DNA of 64,000 nucleotides from positions 1-64,000 of the forward strand of contig CBFHSF010000014.1 of NCBI GenBank assembly GCA_965658445.1, in the 5' to 3' direction. Below, piece after piece: positions 1 to 9,201 of this stretch; the first letter of the stretch is position 1; each line of letters starts with the position of its first letter. Below the pieces are notes generated by a model. The model had not been told where the DNA came from. It searched no databases and saw only the letters and a list, made by a program, of their open reading frames with translations. A program made the position numbers and the translations under genes. The stretch comes from CBFHSF01 sp965658445 (GTDB lineage: Bacteria > Bacteroidota > Bacteroidia > Flavobacteriales > Schleiferiaceae).

Positions 1-1614
1 GATGCGGTAGTATTTCTGGATGGTCAACTTCACCGCTCCAATGGGTTTGATGCGGTTGTACTGAGCACCCAATGCACGGTCCATGTCGTAGATGTTCTGA
101 ACTGTTCCCTTTCCATATGTAGAAGAAGATCCCACGATAATTCCGCGGTTGTAATCTTGGATGGCAGAGGCAAAGATCTCTGAGGCTGATGCCGAAAATT
201 CATTGACCAACACGACTACATTTCCGCCCCAGTAGGACTTCTTGTCCTCGTCGTAGTACTTTTTGATGCCCTGTTGATTGGACTTCACTTGCACAACAGG
301 ACCTTCTGGAATAAACAATCCTATCATGTCATTAACACCGGGGAGAGAACCACCACCGTTGTTTCTCAAATCAATGATCAAATCGTCAATGCCTTCGTTG
401 GTAAATTGAATGAGTTCTTTCTTTACATCTTCCGCACAATTGCGGTTGTTTTCTGAATAGAAGTCCACGTAGAACCTGGGCAACTTGATGTACCCCACTC
501 TGTCTTCGCCCTCGCCCAAAACGGCAGACTTGGCAAAGGTTTGTTCCAATTCTACCACGTCTCTAATGATGGGAATGATCATGCGAGAGCCGTCCTTCTT
601 TTTCACCGTAAGGCGCACTTCCGTGCCCTTTTTACCGCGAATGAGCTTCACCACTTTGTTGATGTTCATTCCCACAACGTCCACGGGCTCGTCATCGCCT
701 TGTGCCACTTTAGTAATCTTATCTCCCACTTCTAAGTCTCCTTGCTTCCAACAAGGCGACCCCGAAACAATGCGCTCAACCGTAACATAGCTACCCTTAG
801 AAGAAAGCGTTGCGCCAATTCCTTCGAGCTGGCCAGACATGTCAATTTCAAAATTGTCTTGCTGCGCCGGAGGCAAGTATTCTGTATGAGGATCAAAAAC
901 GCCCGTCCATGCATTCATGTAGGCGCCCAACCACTCCACGCGGTCCGTAGTTTTCATGGTGGCAAACCAGTCGTTGTGAACCTCTGTCTCGCGCTTGCGA
1001 GCGTTGGCTTCCAATTCTTCCAGTGACTTCTGCCCTACGGTAGTGTCGTTTTGCTCCAACGCCTCGCGCATTTCTTCTTGCTTAGAATACACTCTGCTGG
1101 CCACGCGGTAAGTTAGATACTTTCTCCAACGCGCTTCCAATTCGCCTTTGTCTGCGGCCCAATCCAATTTCTCAGGATCGGTTTCTAGGTAGGCCTCTGT
1201 TTCCAAATCCAAGGGCTCGGATAAAATGTCACCCACCAGGCTCTGTACTTCGTCCAAACGCTCGGTAAACGTCACGTAGGTTTTGTCAAAAAACGAGAGG
1301 TTATTGGTAGAAAAGTAGTTGTCCAGTTGCTTGGATTCCTTCGACCACGCTTCCATCTCTGGGGCGGTAAAGAAGCGCTTGTTGTAATCTAGCGTTTGAA
1401 AATACAGGTCGTAGACCCCTTCGCTCAAGTCGTCATTCAACTCCTTGGGCTGATAATGCTGAGTGGTCAACAAACTGTAAATAAGCTCGTTGATAACCAT
1501 TTCTTTTTCTCCAGAGGATTGGTACGCTTTAAAGCCAAAAAACAATCCCGCTGCGGCTACGACCACAACTAATATCTTCCAGTTACTCCGCATTATGCTT
1601 AATAATTTATTCAT
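1..1614 (-). CDS. S41 family carboxy-terminal (tail-specific) processing protease, 3' end outside the window
   Basis: A periplasmic serine protease of the Prc/CtpA family, which degrades or trims envelope proteins from their C-termini. The start is ATG at 1614 (MNKLLSIM); 538 codons are visible before the window edge. A single membrane anchor (WKILVVVVAAAGLFFGF, about residues 12-28) is followed by a helical N-terminal domain typical of the long Prc type. A PDZ domain follows around residues 250-330 (GQLEGIGATL, WKQGDLEVGDKI). The protease core shows the catalytic Ser region SASASE near residue 470 and the catalytic Lys in YGKGT near residue 501, the S41 Ser-Lys dyad. The visible part ends in KLTIQKYYRI, a conserved S41 segment, so only the C-terminal part is missing. 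It is longer at the N-terminus than the second S41 protease at 36.4-38.1 kb, so the two belong to different subfamilies. The substrate is unknown. Confidence 0.9.
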   Translation of the reverse strand, partial: MNKLLSIMRSNWKILVVVVAAAGLFFGFKAYQSSGEKEMVINELIYSLLTTQHYQPKELNDDLSEGVYDLYFQTLDYNKRFFTAPEMEAWSKESKQLDNYFSTNNLSFFDKTYVTFTERLDEVQSLVGDILSEPLDLETEAYLETDPEKLDWAADKGELEARWRKYLTYRVASRVYSKQEEMREALEQNDTTVGQKSLEELEANARKRETEVHNDWFATMKTTDRVEWLGAYMNAWTGVFDPHTEYLPPAQQDNFEIDMSGQLEGIGATLSSKGSYVTVERIVSGSPCWKQGDLEVGDKITKVAQGDDEPVDVVGMNINKVVKLIRGKKGTEVRLTVKKKDGSRMIIPIIRDVVELEQTFAKSAVLGEGEDRVGYIKLPRFYVDFYSENNRNCAEDVKKELIQFTNEGIDDLIIDLRNNGGGSLPGVNDMIGLFIPEGPVVQVKSNQQGIKKYYDEDKKSYWGGNVVVLVNEFSASASEIFASAIQDYNRGIIVGSSSTYGKGTVQNIYDMDRALGAQYNRIKPIGAVKLTIQKYYRI

Positions 1615-1934
1615 GATAGAATGTCGAATGTACAACTTTTACTGCGTAAATTGGGAACTATAAAACGTATCTCCACAACGGAACTTTTTTATACTCTTCT
1701 CACAAAACCTTTGAGCAGCCAAATCGTTCTTCAGAAAAGCGCTATTCTGCAAAAGAATGAGTCACTGACAATATCCGTCTGTTTTTTCGGTTAATTGTTA
1801 TTGTGAATCGTCTTGAGAATGGCTCATGGAAATACAAATAAAACCAAGGATAATCCCAAGAGTTGGCGAGCCCAAACCGCGTCACTCAGCGGGAACTATT
1901 GTGAACTTTTGTGACCACATAATATAACTTACAA
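1615..1934. promoter_or_regulatory. divergent intergenic region between the S41 protease and a TonB receptor
   Basis: 320 bp with no convincing gene. On the minus strand a box TACATTCG (1632 to 1625) resembles the Bacteroidota -7 element TAnnTTTG and sits 10 nt before the protease ATG. On the plus side TTGTGA/TTGTGAA occurs three times between about 1800 and 1913. The copies are direct rather than palindromic, so I do not call an operator. No clear plus-strand -33/-7 pair was found for the receptor gene. Confidence 0.4.
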
Positions 1935-4289
1935 ATGAAAAAACAGCTACTTCTAGGCCTTTTCCTCCTCGTGGGCCTATGGGTACACGCTCAACAGGTC
2001 ACTCTCAGTGGGTACGTCAAAGACGGCGCCACAGGAGAAGACTTAATCGGTGCGTCCATTTCCATCAAGGGTACCACATTGGGTACCATTACCAATTCTT
2101 ATGGGTATTACTCACTTACGGTTCCCAAAGGGAAATACATTTTCTTAGTCACCTACATAGGCTATGAGACACAAGAGTTTACGGTTACCCTCAACGGCAG
2201 TCAAAAGAAAAACTGGGAGCTCGCGGAATCTTCAGAAATCATCAATGAGGTAGAAGTTACTGGCGAGCGCTTGGACGAAAACATCAAGTCCGTAGAGATG
2301 TCAACCAACTCTCTTACCGCTAAGCAAATCAAAAAAATTCCACAGCTCCTGGGAGAAACCGATATCATTAGAACCATCACGCTATTGCCCGGTATTACAA
2401 CCGTGGGGGAAGGCGCCAATGGGTTTAACGTACGCGGAGGTAACGCAGACCAAAACCTCATTCTCTTGGACGAGGCGCCCGTGTACAACTCCTCTCACCT
2501 CTTTGGGTTTTTCTCTGTTTTTAATGCCGATGCGGTTAAAGACGTAAAGCTCTACAAGGGAGGTATTCCCGCAGAATACGGAGGTAGATTGTCTTCCGTT
2601 TTGGACGTTCGTCAACGCGAAGGAAACTCCAAGCAGTTTAAGATGAACGGGGGACTGGGACTTCTGTCCAGCCGCTTGCTCTTGGAAGGTCCCATTGTGG
2701 AAGACAAGATTTCCTATATGGTGGCGGGGCGCCGCTCTTACTTAGACATCTTCTTTGGACTGTCTGATGACGAAGCCATCAACCAGAGTATCCTCTACTT
2801 CTACGACTTCAACGGTAAGGTCAATTTCAAATTTTCTGAACGCTCTCGTCTATTTATTAGCGGGTACTACGGTCAGGACAATTTTGGAATTCAGGACCAA
2901 TTCAACTTTGGATGGGGAAATGGTACAGGAACCGCTCGTTGGAATTATCTCATCAATGACAAGCTCTTCTTTAACCTTACAGGAGTCTACTCGGATTACA
3001 AATACAACTTGGGAACTCCGGACAATGCAGAGGCCAACTTCCGCTGGGATTCCCGTGTGAGAAACAACATCGTAAACGCCCAATTCTCTTGGTATCCCAA
3101 TGCCAACAACACGGTGGAGTTTGGCATGGACAACACCTATTACATCTTTGACCCCGCAGAAATTTCAGGAGATATCAGCCAGAGCTTGAGTCAGTCTCGC
3201 GCTTTGGAGTCGGCTCTATTTATCAGCAATGAGCAACAGGTCAATGATAGATTGACCATTCTTTACGGCCTTCGCTACGCCGGCTTTGCGAGATTGGGAC
3301 CACAAAACATCCGAACTTACGAAGAAGGCAAATTGGTAGAAGACTCTACCGTGGTTTCTGAGCAATATTACGAATCGGGAGAGATCATTGAATCCTACTT
3401 TGACTGGGATGGCTTTGAGCCGAGATTGGCAGTGAACTACCTCCTGAGCGATGAAATCTCGTTGAAGTTTAGCTACAACCGCATGCGCCAGTTCATCCAC
3501 TTGATTTCGAACACTACCACGCCTACGCCCATCGATATTTGGCGACCCAGTGGTCCGCACATCAAACCGGCCGTGGCCAATCAAATTGCCGTGGGGTACT
3601 TCCAAAACTTTAAGGAAAACACCTATCGCTTTTCGGCGGAAGCCTACTACAAAGACTTTAGAAACGTAGTGGACTACAAGGACAACGCAGACTTGATTTT
3701 TACCGAATACATTGAGACCGAACTCTTAGCAGGAATTGGGAGAGCCTACGGTTTGGAATTGATGATTGAGAAAAAACTCGGCGCCCTTACCGGTTGGGTG
3801 AGTTACACCATCTCTAGAAGTGAGCGCCAAGTAAACGGGACCAACCGCTTTAATACCATCAACGGTGGCGATTGGTACTCCAGTAACTACGACAAACTCC
3901 ACGATCTTACCGTGGTAGCCAACTACTCCATCAACAAAAAATGGGATGTGGGGATGACCTTTGCCTTCCAAACCGGAAGACCTATTACCTATCCTTCCGC
4001 TCGTGGGCAGTTTGAGGGCATTACGTACCCCGTTTACAACAACAGAAACGGTGCTAGAATTCCCAACTATCACCGCTTAGATCTCTCGGCTACCTATACG
4101 CCGGAGGTGAAGCCCGGACGCAGATGGCAGAGCTCGTGGTCCTTTGGTGTTTACAATGCGTATGCGCGAAGAAACGCCTACTCCATCTTCTTCCGTCAAA
4201 ATGAGGACAACCCGTTAATTACTGAGGCCGTTCGCCTTTCCATATTTGCCACCATCATTCCATTTGTGACCTATAACTTTGAATTTTAA
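1935..4289 (+). CDS. TonB-dependent receptor with N-terminal carboxypeptidase-regulatory-like domain
   Basis: An outer-membrane active transporter of 784 residues. A signal peptide (LLLGLFLLVGLWVHAQ) ends near residue 20. Residues 22-100 form a CarboxypepD-reg-like beta-sandwich (SGYVKDGATGEDLIGASIS), usual in Bacteroidota receptors. A plug domain spans about 120-230 (IRTITLLPGI, NVRGGNADQNLILLDEAPVYN region), then a 22-strand-type barrel ends in aromatic VTYNFEF, as expected for BAM-dependent outer-membrane proteins. It lies 4 bp upstream of a DUF4249 lipoprotein, and such pairs are common in Bacteroidota. By analogy with SusC/SusD the lipoprotein may be an accessory substrate-capture partner. 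The length (under 800) is shorter than SusC proteins, and no SusD-type gene is adjacent. The imported substrate cannot be told from the sequence. Confidence 0.92.
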   Translation: MKKQLLLGLFLLVGLWVHAQQVTLSGYVKDGATGEDLIGASISIKGTTLGTITNSYGYYSLTVPKGKYIFLVTYIGYETQEFTVTLNGSQKKNWELAESSEIINEVEVTGERLDENIKSVEMSTNSLTAKQIKKIPQLLGETDIIRTITLLPGITTVGEGANGFNVRGGNADQNLILLDEAPVYNSSHLFGFFSVFNADAVKDVKLYKGGIPAEYGGRLSSVLDVRQREGNSKQFKMNGGLGLLSSRLLLEGPIVEDKISYMVAGRRSYLDIFFGLSDDEAINQSILYFYDFNGKVNFKFSERSRLFISGYYGQDNFGIQDQFNFGWGNGTGTARWNYLINDKLFFNLTGVYSDYKYNLGTPDNAEANFRWDSRVRNNIVNAQFSWYPNANNTVEFGMDNTYYIFDPAEISGDISQSLSQSRALESALFISNEQQVNDRLTILYGLRYAGFARLGPQNIRTYEEGKLVEDSTVVSEQYYESGEIIESYFDWDGFEPRLAVNYLLSDEISLKFSYNRMRQFIHLISNTTTPTPIDIWRPSGPHIKPAVANQIAVGYFQNFKENTYRFSAEAYYKDFRNVVDYKDNADLIFTEYIETELLAGIGRAYGLELMIEKKLGALTGWVSYTISRSERQVNGTNRFNTINGGDWYSSNYDKLHDLTVVANYSINKKWDVGMTFAFQTGRPITYPSARGQFEGITYPVYNNRNGARIPNYHRLDLSATYTPEVKPGRRWQSSWSFGVYNAYARRNAYSIFFRQNEDNPLITEAVRLSIFATIIPFVTYNFEF

Positions 4290-4293
4290 TCTC

Positions 4294-5187
4294 ATGAGAA
4301 AGTATATAAACCCCAAAATCGCCTCGGCTTTTGTTGGACTTGCCACACTTCTCCTTGGGATGACTTCATGCCAAGACGTAGTGGAATTGGACTTACCAGA
4401 TGACGATCCCATCATTATTATCAACGGTCGTCTTTCAGACACAAAGGGGATTTTTATTGACGTGCTGGCTTCTGCCCCGTACTTCTCAAATGACTCCGTA
4501 CCTACCATTTCCAACGCTATGGTTTCTCTTTACCAGGACAATGTGTTTTTGACCACCATCCCAGAAAAGCCAGGGGTTCCTGGGCGTTATTCCGCTCCGC
4601 TAAATGGAATGGAAGGGAGCACGTATTACATCCGTGTAGACATTCCCAATTCAGACCCTTACTTCCCCGGGACTTCTTGGGAGTCAGCACCTGAGACCAT
4701 GAATCGCGTCTTCCCCATAGACTCCATGTACTCTAAATACTTGCCAGCGAATCCTCCCTTCCAAGAGGAGGGTTACTACATCTTTATGCACTTTACAGAG
4801 ACGCCAGGCAAAGGGGATAACTACAGACTCAAGCTTTGGAGAAATGACTCACTACAGGGACGTCCTCAAGATTTGACGGTCTTTGACGATGAGTTTATCG
4901 ATGGGTTGAGCTTTAATGACTCCAGTCAATTTGGAGCGTTTCAACTTACCGGTTCTCCTTCCGTTGACGGTTGGGAACACAAGGCAGAAATCTCTTCAAT
5001 AAACCTCGGTTACTTAGATTATATCACCTTGCTCAGACAGCAAACCCTGCAAGTGGGATCTACCTTTGATCCACCACCAGCACCCATTGTTGGGAACATT
5101 TACGAGACGGGCAATCCCAAGAATTTTGGGCTGGGCTACTTTGCCGTGTCCATGCTTTCTTCGGATTCTACGGTAGTTGAAAAGTAA
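4294..5187 (+). CDS. DUF4249 family lipoprotein
   Basis: A predicted surface or periplasmic lipoprotein of about 297 residues. I chose ATG at 4294 because it places the lipobox correctly (FVGLATLLLGMTSC, Cys at about residue 26). A TTG 15 bp upstream would also be in frame but sits inside the receptor's stop region. The body is rich in beta-strand patterns with an early DDDPIIIINGRLSDTKG segment, consistent with the N-terminal beta-sandwich of DUF4249 proteins. It starts 4 bp after the TonB receptor stop and is almost certainly co-transcribed with it. DUF4249 has no established biochemical role. A part in ligand capture for the receptor is inferred from gene order only. Confidence 0.8.
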   Translation: MRKYINPKIASAFVGLATLLLGMTSCQDVVELDLPDDDPIIIINGRLSDTKGIFIDVLASAPYFSNDSVPTISNAMVSLYQDNVFLTTIPEKPGVPGRYSAPLNGMEGSTYYIRVDIPNSDPYFPGTSWESAPETMNRVFPIDSMYSKYLPANPPFQEEGYYIFMHFTETPGKGDNYRLKLWRNDSLQGRPQDLTVFDDEFIDGLSFNDSSQFGAFQLTGSPSVDGWEHKAEISSINLGYLDYITLLRQQTLQVGSTFDPPPAPIVGNIYETGNPKNFGLGYFAVSMLSSDSTVVEK

Positions 5188-5191
5188 GTTT

Positions 5192-5199
5192 TAAATTTG
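5192..5199 (+). promoter_or_regulatory. -7 box TAAATTTG before the MscS-type channel gene
   Basis: A perfect match to the Bacteroidota -7 consensus TAnnTTTG that ends exactly 4 nt before the ATG at 5204. Transcription would begin at or within a few bases of the start codon, giving a leaderless message. A TTG at 5177-5179 is too close (12 nt) to be a standard -33 element. Confidence 0.55.
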
Positions 5200-5203
5200 T
5201 GCC

Positions 5204-6487
5204 ATGGAAAAGGAGACACAGTGGCTAGAAGGCCTTGCAGATCAGCATTGGGCAAAGGATTTTTTTGTTTCTCAAGGACTCAGTGACCAGTGGGTAGAAA
5301 TATTGACTTTCACCACGGACGTAGTCATCTTGGCCGTCATTGCGTGGCTGGCAGATTTCATTACGCGTAGCATTATCCTCAACGTAGTTCACCGAATTGT
5401 CTCCAGAACCAAGGCGACATGGGATGACTCCTTTTATGAGCAAAAGGTTTTTAGCAGCTTTTCACATTTAGTGCCTGCACTCATTCTCAAGGCGGGAATC
5501 CCTCTAATCCTCGTAGACTTTAAGGGTATTGTCAACGCCTTTGATACCGCTTTGGACGTATACATCATTTACCTCATTGTTACTGTCCTTAACAAGACCA
5601 TGAAGGCCATTGAGGGTTTTGTGGAAGAAAATCCAGCCACCAAGGACAAGCCTTACCGCACCTTAATCCAAGTGTTGAGAATAATCAACTACTTTGTGGG
5701 GGCCATCTTCGTGATTTCAGTTTTGTTCAACGTGGAGCCCGGTTCTCTGTTGGGTGCCTTTGCTGGAACGACGGCCATTTTGATTTTAATCTTCCAAGAC
5801 GCCATCAACGGATTGCTGGCCAATTTTCAAATCTCCATGTATGACCTTTTGAGAAAGGGAGATTGGGTGACTTTTGAAAAATATGGAGTGGACGGAACCG
5901 TAACCAGTGTGGACTTGACCACGGTGAAGGTTCAGAATTTTGACAACACCATTTCTTCTGTTCCCGCGAAGGCCTTTACCTCGGATTCGTTTGTCAACTG
6001 GAGGGGAATGCAAGAAGCCAATGTGCGACGCATCAAGCGCAACATCAACATAGACATCAACAGCATTAAGTACCTCAGAGGAGATGATTTAAAATCCTAC
6101 TCGGACATTCAGCTGGTGGCAGACTACATGGAGCACAAAGAGTCAGAAATCGCCTCTAACAACACCCAGGAAAAAGTAAAAACAGCTTTGACCATTAACG
6201 GCAGACAACAGACAAATGTTGGGCTGTTTAGACAGTACATTGCGGCCTATTTAAAGCAACATCCCATGGTCAATAACAATCACACTTTAATGGTGAGACA
6301 GTTGCAACCCACAGAGTACGGCATTCCATTGGAAGTGTATTGTTTTGCCAATACCATTGTGTGGACAGAATACGAAGAAGTTCAGGCCGATATTTTTGAT
6401 CACCTGTATGCCGCCGCTGCTTACTTTGACTTGCAGCTCTTCCAAAGCCCAAGTGGGAAAGATATTCTGGGGATTTCTAAAGGGTAA
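5204..6487 (+). CDS. MscS-family mechanosensitive channel, YbdG-like
   Basis: An inner-membrane channel of 427 residues for osmotic-shock response. The N-terminal half has several hydrophobic segments (about residues 30-52, 85-105, 115-140, 165-190). The pore-lining helix and beta domain follow: LLGAFAGTTAILILIFQDAI, then YDLLRKGDWVTFEKYGVDGT and TTVKVQNFDNTISSVP. The segment around FVNWRGMQEANVRRIKRNINID closely follows the YbdG subfamily, where the same NWRGM...RRIKR pattern is recognisable. Length also fits YbdG (about 415 residues). Monocistronic: the next gene is convergent. Confidence in the family is high; calling it YbdG-like rests on remembered motif similarity. Confidence 0.9.
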   Translation: MEKETQWLEGLADQHWAKDFFVSQGLSDQWVEILTFTTDVVILAVIAWLADFITRSIILNVVHRIVSRTKATWDDSFYEQKVFSSFSHLVPALILKAGIPLILVDFKGIVNAFDTALDVYIIYLIVTVLNKTMKAIEGFVEENPATKDKPYRTLIQVLRIINYFVGAIFVISVLFNVEPGSLLGAFAGTTAILILIFQDAINGLLANFQISMYDLLRKGDWVTFEKYGVDGTVTSVDLTTVKVQNFDNTISSVPAKAFTSDSFVNWRGMQEANVRRIKRNINIDINSIKYLRGDDLKSYSDIQLVADYMEHKESEIASNNTQEKVKTALTINGRQQTNVGLFRQYIAAYLKQHPMVNNNHTLMVRQLQPTEYGIPLEVYCFANTIVWTEYEEVQADIFDHLYAAAAYFDLQLFQSPSGKDILGISKG

Positions 6488-6526
6488 TAAGGAACGGGAA
6501 TTCGATTGACTTATCACGACGCCAAA

Positions 6527-7630
6527 TTATCTCTGGTATCTAACGCTCTTCCATTCGTAACCGCCTCGCAAGGATTTGATTCCGATGTACGAAACGTAAA
6601 AGGGGTAGAAGAAGCCTATGACAAAGCTGTAGGGAAGAAGAGAATTCTGTCCCAGCAGACGCAAGGGCAGAATCAAATACAAGGAGTTTAAGAACACTTT
6701 GCCGCCCCAATATGCCAAGACATAGGGCAACAGTTCGGGAACCAGGACCGCAGCTAAAACACCTACTACGATGCTCAACTGAGTTAGGCCTATGTACCAC
6801 GTGGTCAAGGTAGCTGGCCAATAGGTGTAATGAGTAGATTTTGAAGCCCAACGTACACGTTGATCTACAAATTCTTCTATCGTCTGCGGTGGAACCGTAG
6901 AAACTACCAACTCTTTGTTCTTTAGATATCCCACAGCGTCTTTTCCCATTTTTGACACGGCATAATGCGCTAAGAAAACATCATCACCACTGGCGATGTC
7001 TAAATTTTCTTGATTAAAGTATTCCAACCAGAGGTCCTTGCGGTACCCCAAGCTCGCTCCGTTGAGCATAATGGGTTTCCTAAAACCTATGTATGAAATG
7101 GAAGATCCAATGAGACTGGCAAACTCTGTAGCTAAGGTGTGATTCCAACGAGAATCCTGTGTAGAAAATCGAACCGGCGCGCCCAAAACAGCCGCTTTAT
7201 GGTTCAGAGTCACAGCTTTTCTCAAATTCTGGAAGAAGTCATTGGGAAGTAATACGTCAGCATCCAATTGCCATATCCAAGGATGAGAGGCCGCTTCGAT
7301 ACCCGTTCTAAGGGCTGCCTTTTTGCCTCTGCCCGCCGAGGTCAAGACGGGGAAGAATTCAGAGATCATATCTACAGAACCGTCCGCAGAATGGTCATCA
7401 ACAAAGAGGAGTTCTATACCAGAAAGGTCTCTGTAACCAATGGATTGTAGAAGGTAGGGGATATTGTGTGCCTCATCCTTAAACGGGATGACCACAGATA
7501 TCTTCTGTAGCTCGTCTGGGGCAGAAGAGAAATCATTCTCTTTTACTTTGAGCCATCCTCGGGTTAAGAAGAGGGTAAAGACAAACTCTAGAATGAATAG
7601 TGCAGCTAAGGTGGTAATTGCAATAAACAT
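6527..7630 (-). CDS. family 2 glycosyltransferase, membrane-anchored
   Basis: A glycosyltransferase of 367 residues that would transfer a sugar from a nucleotide-sugar donor to an envelope acceptor. The start is taken as ATG at 7630 (MFIAITTLAALF); an in-frame TTG at 7639 would add three residues. An N-terminal membrane segment (about 1-20) is followed by the GT-A fold: VVIPFKDEAHNIPYLL, the nucleotide-binding FVDDHS, the metal-binding LDADV, and the QRVRW motif of processive or membrane GT2 enzymes near residue 270. Two or three C-terminal membrane helices follow. It is convergent with the channel gene and divergent from ruvC. The acceptor and donor are unknown. Confidence 0.88.
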   Translation of the reverse strand: MFIAITTLAALFILEFVFTLFLTRGWLKVKENDFSSAPDELQKISVVIPFKDEAHNIPYLLQSIGYRDLSGIELLFVDDHSADGSVDMISEFFPVLTSAGRGKKAALRTGIEAASHPWIWQLDADVLLPNDFFQNLRKAVTLNHKAAVLGAPVRFSTQDSRWNHTLATEFASLIGSSISYIGFRKPIMLNGASLGYRKDLWLEYFNQENLDIASGDDVFLAHYAVSKMGKDAVGYLKNKELVVSTVPPQTIEEFVDQRVRWASKSTHYTYWPATLTTWYIGLTQLSIVVGVLAAVLVPELLPYVLAYWGGKVFLNSLYLILPLRLLGQNSLLPYSFVIGFFYPFYVSYIGIKSLRGGYEWKSVRYQR

Positions 7631-7666
7631 TGAATACAAGGTACGAATAATACCGGATTAATCCTT

Positions 7667-7674
7667 TAAGTTTG
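7667..7674 (+). promoter_or_regulatory. -7 box TAAGTTTG before ruvC
   Basis: A perfect TAnnTTTG match ending 4 nt before the ruvC ATG at 7679. This is the same spacing as upstream of the MscS gene and the ABC-F gene, and it predicts a leaderless transcript. No TTG is visible at the usual -33 distance. Confidence 0.55.
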
Positions 7675-7678
7675 TGTT

Positions 7679-8263
7679 ATGACCAAAAGTGAAGGAAGCG
7701 GAGTTCCGAGTGAACGCATCATTATGGGAGTAGATCCCGGAACCACCATTATGGGTTTTGGGATTATTAAGATCGTGGGAAAGAAGTCCTCCCTGATTTG
7801 TTTGGACATCCTGAATATGACCAAGGAGAAGGATCACTTTACCAAACTTCAACAAATCTTTGACAAGACCATTGAACTCATAGAAGAGTTCCACCCCGAC
7901 GAGATGGCTTTGGAAGCCCCCTTCTTTGGCAAAAACGTTCAGTCCATGCTCAAGCTGGGTCGTGCACAAGGCGTAGTCATGGCAGCTGGACTCTCTAGAC
8001 GCATTCCCGTTTGTGAATACTCTCCCAAGCGAATTAAACAATCCATCACGGGGAATGGAAGTGCTTCTAAGGAAATGGTCGCTGGAATGCTTCAGAAGAT
8101 CTACAACCTCAAAGAAATCCCCAAACATTTGGATGCAACCGATGGTCTGGCGGTAGCTACTTGTCATTTCTTTCAAAGAGGAAGCGCTTCTGTAGGAGAA
8201 GATTCAAAGTCCTACTCTAGCTGGGGAAGTTTTCTCAAAAACAATCCCGACAGAATGGGCTAA
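7679..8263 (+). CDS. ruvC: crossover junction endodeoxyribonuclease RuvC
   Basis: The Holliday-junction resolvase of recombination repair, 194 residues, a Mg2+-dependent dimeric nuclease working with RuvAB. The RNase-H-like fold shows all four acidic metal ligands: Asp19 (MGVDPGTT), Glu79 (MALEAPFF), and Asp152 and Asp155 (HLDATDGLAVATCH). FFGKN and the SPKRIKQSITGNGSASKEM segment are also typical. The ATG at 7679 adds about 12 residues before the fold, which is common in Bacteroidota. It has its own promoter box and is convergent with the HIT gene 40 bp downstream. ruvA and ruvB are not in the window, so it is not in a ruv operon here. Confidence 0.96.
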   Translation: MTKSEGSGVPSERIIMGVDPGTTIMGFGIIKIVGKKSSLICLDILNMTKEKDHFTKLQQIFDKTIELIEEFHPDEMALEAPFFGKNVQSMLKLGRAQGVVMAAGLSRRIPVCEYSPKRIKQSITGNGSASKEMVAGMLQKIYNLKEIPKHLDATDGLAVATCHFFQRGSASVGEDSKSYSSWGSFLKNNPDRMG

Positions 8264-8303
8264 CCCCCATTCCACCTAGGTCAATTCAAAAATTTAATAA
8301 TGG

Positions 8304-8699
8304 CTATTTCCAGAAATTCTGGAGAGACTGTACAATGTCTTTAAACTCACCTTCCGACAACTCCAACTTGGGACGGGCAAAATTCATGTCGTCCATGGTG
8401 TTGATGGGCATTAAGTGGATATGAGCATGAGGCACTTCCAATCCAATAACTGAAGAACCTACTCGGTCACAAGGGAAGGTGGCTTTGATTCCACGAGATA
8501 CTTCCTTGGCAAACTTCCAAAGCTCGAGGTAATGAGGCTCCGGAAGGTCAAACAATCGATTGACTTCAATTTTAGGAACCACCAAGGTGTGGCCTTTGAC
8601 CAAGGGGAAAATATCGAGAAAGGCAAAAGCATAGTCGTTTTCTGCGACTTTGTAGGATGGAATTTCTCCCGCAATGATTTTTGAAAACAAGGTTGCCAT
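8304..8699 (-). CDS. HIT family protein (HINT-like nucleotide hydrolase/phosphoramidase)
   Basis: A cytoplasmic 131-residue protein of the histidine-triad family. Members hydrolyse purine nucleoside phosphoramidates or dinucleoside polyphosphates through a nucleotidyl-histidine intermediate. The triad HAHIHLMP places His91, His93 and His95; His37 and the PLVKGHTLVVPK segment are also conserved. The start MATLFSKIIAGEIP is standard. It lies 28 bp downstream of greA on the same strand and is probably co-transcribed, a common order in Bacteroidota. Confidence 0.95.
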   Translation of the reverse strand: MATLFSKIIAGEIPSYKVAENDYAFAFLDIFPLVKGHTLVVPKIEVNRLFDLPEPHYLELWKFAKEVSRGIKATFPCDRVGSSVIGLEVPHAHIHLMPINTMDDMNFARPKLELSEGEFKDIVQSLQNFWK

Positions 8700-8727
8700 A
8701 ATGCCTTTACTTAGTAATTAGCGTTGC

Positions 8728-9201
8728 TTAGCGAGTAATTTCAAGAACTTCAAATTTGAGGATTCCGTTGGGAACTTGGATTTCAGCTACCTCGCCAACT
8801 TCCTTACCCAAAAGACCTTTTCCTATGGGAGAGTTTACAGAAATCTTTCCTGCTTTGAGGTCTGCTTCCTTCTCGCTCACCAAGGTGTATTTCATTTCCA
8901 TTCCATTGGCTTGGTTTTTCAACTTCACTGTAGAAAGTACCAAAACCTTTGAAGTATCCAATTGAGATTCGTCAATAACACGTGCGTTGGCCAAGATGTC
9001 TTCTAGCTTGGCGATTTTCATTTCCAAAAGACCCTGTGCTTCCTTGGCTGCATCGTATTCAGCGTTCTCTGAAAGGTCACCCTTATCTCTGGCTTCAGCA
9101 ATTTGAGCAGAAATACGAGGTCTTTGAACAGACTTCATGTCCTCAAGCTCATCCTTGAGATTTTGAAGTCCTTCTTCTGTATAGTAGGATATGTTACTCA
9201 T
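8728..9201 (-). CDS. greA: transcription elongation factor GreA
   Basis: Binds the RNA polymerase secondary channel and stimulates transcript cleavage in backtracked complexes. 157 residues from ATG at 9201 (MSNISYYTEEGLQNL), matching the family length; an in-frame start at 9228 would add nine non-conserved residues. The N-terminal coiled coil carries the acidic tip GDLSENAEYDAAKE around residues 40-52, whose Asp/Glu coordinate the catalytic Mg2+. The C-terminal FKBP-like domain follows (ISVNSPIGKGLLGKEVGE). First gene of a greA-HIT unit with a promoter and a leader hairpin. Confidence 0.97.
   Translation of the reverse strand: MSNISYYTEEGLQNLKDELEDMKSVQRPRISAQIAEARDKGDLSENAEYDAAKEAQGLLEMKIAKLEDILANARVIDESQLDTSKVLVLSTVKLKNQANGMEMKYTLVSEKEADLKAGKISVNSPIGKGLLGKEVGEVAEIQVPNGILKFEVLEITR

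Noticed and set aside
1800..1915. TTGTGA repeats as CRP-type operator
   Set aside because: The copies are direct and unevenly spaced, not the inverted TGTGA-N6-TCACA arrangement.
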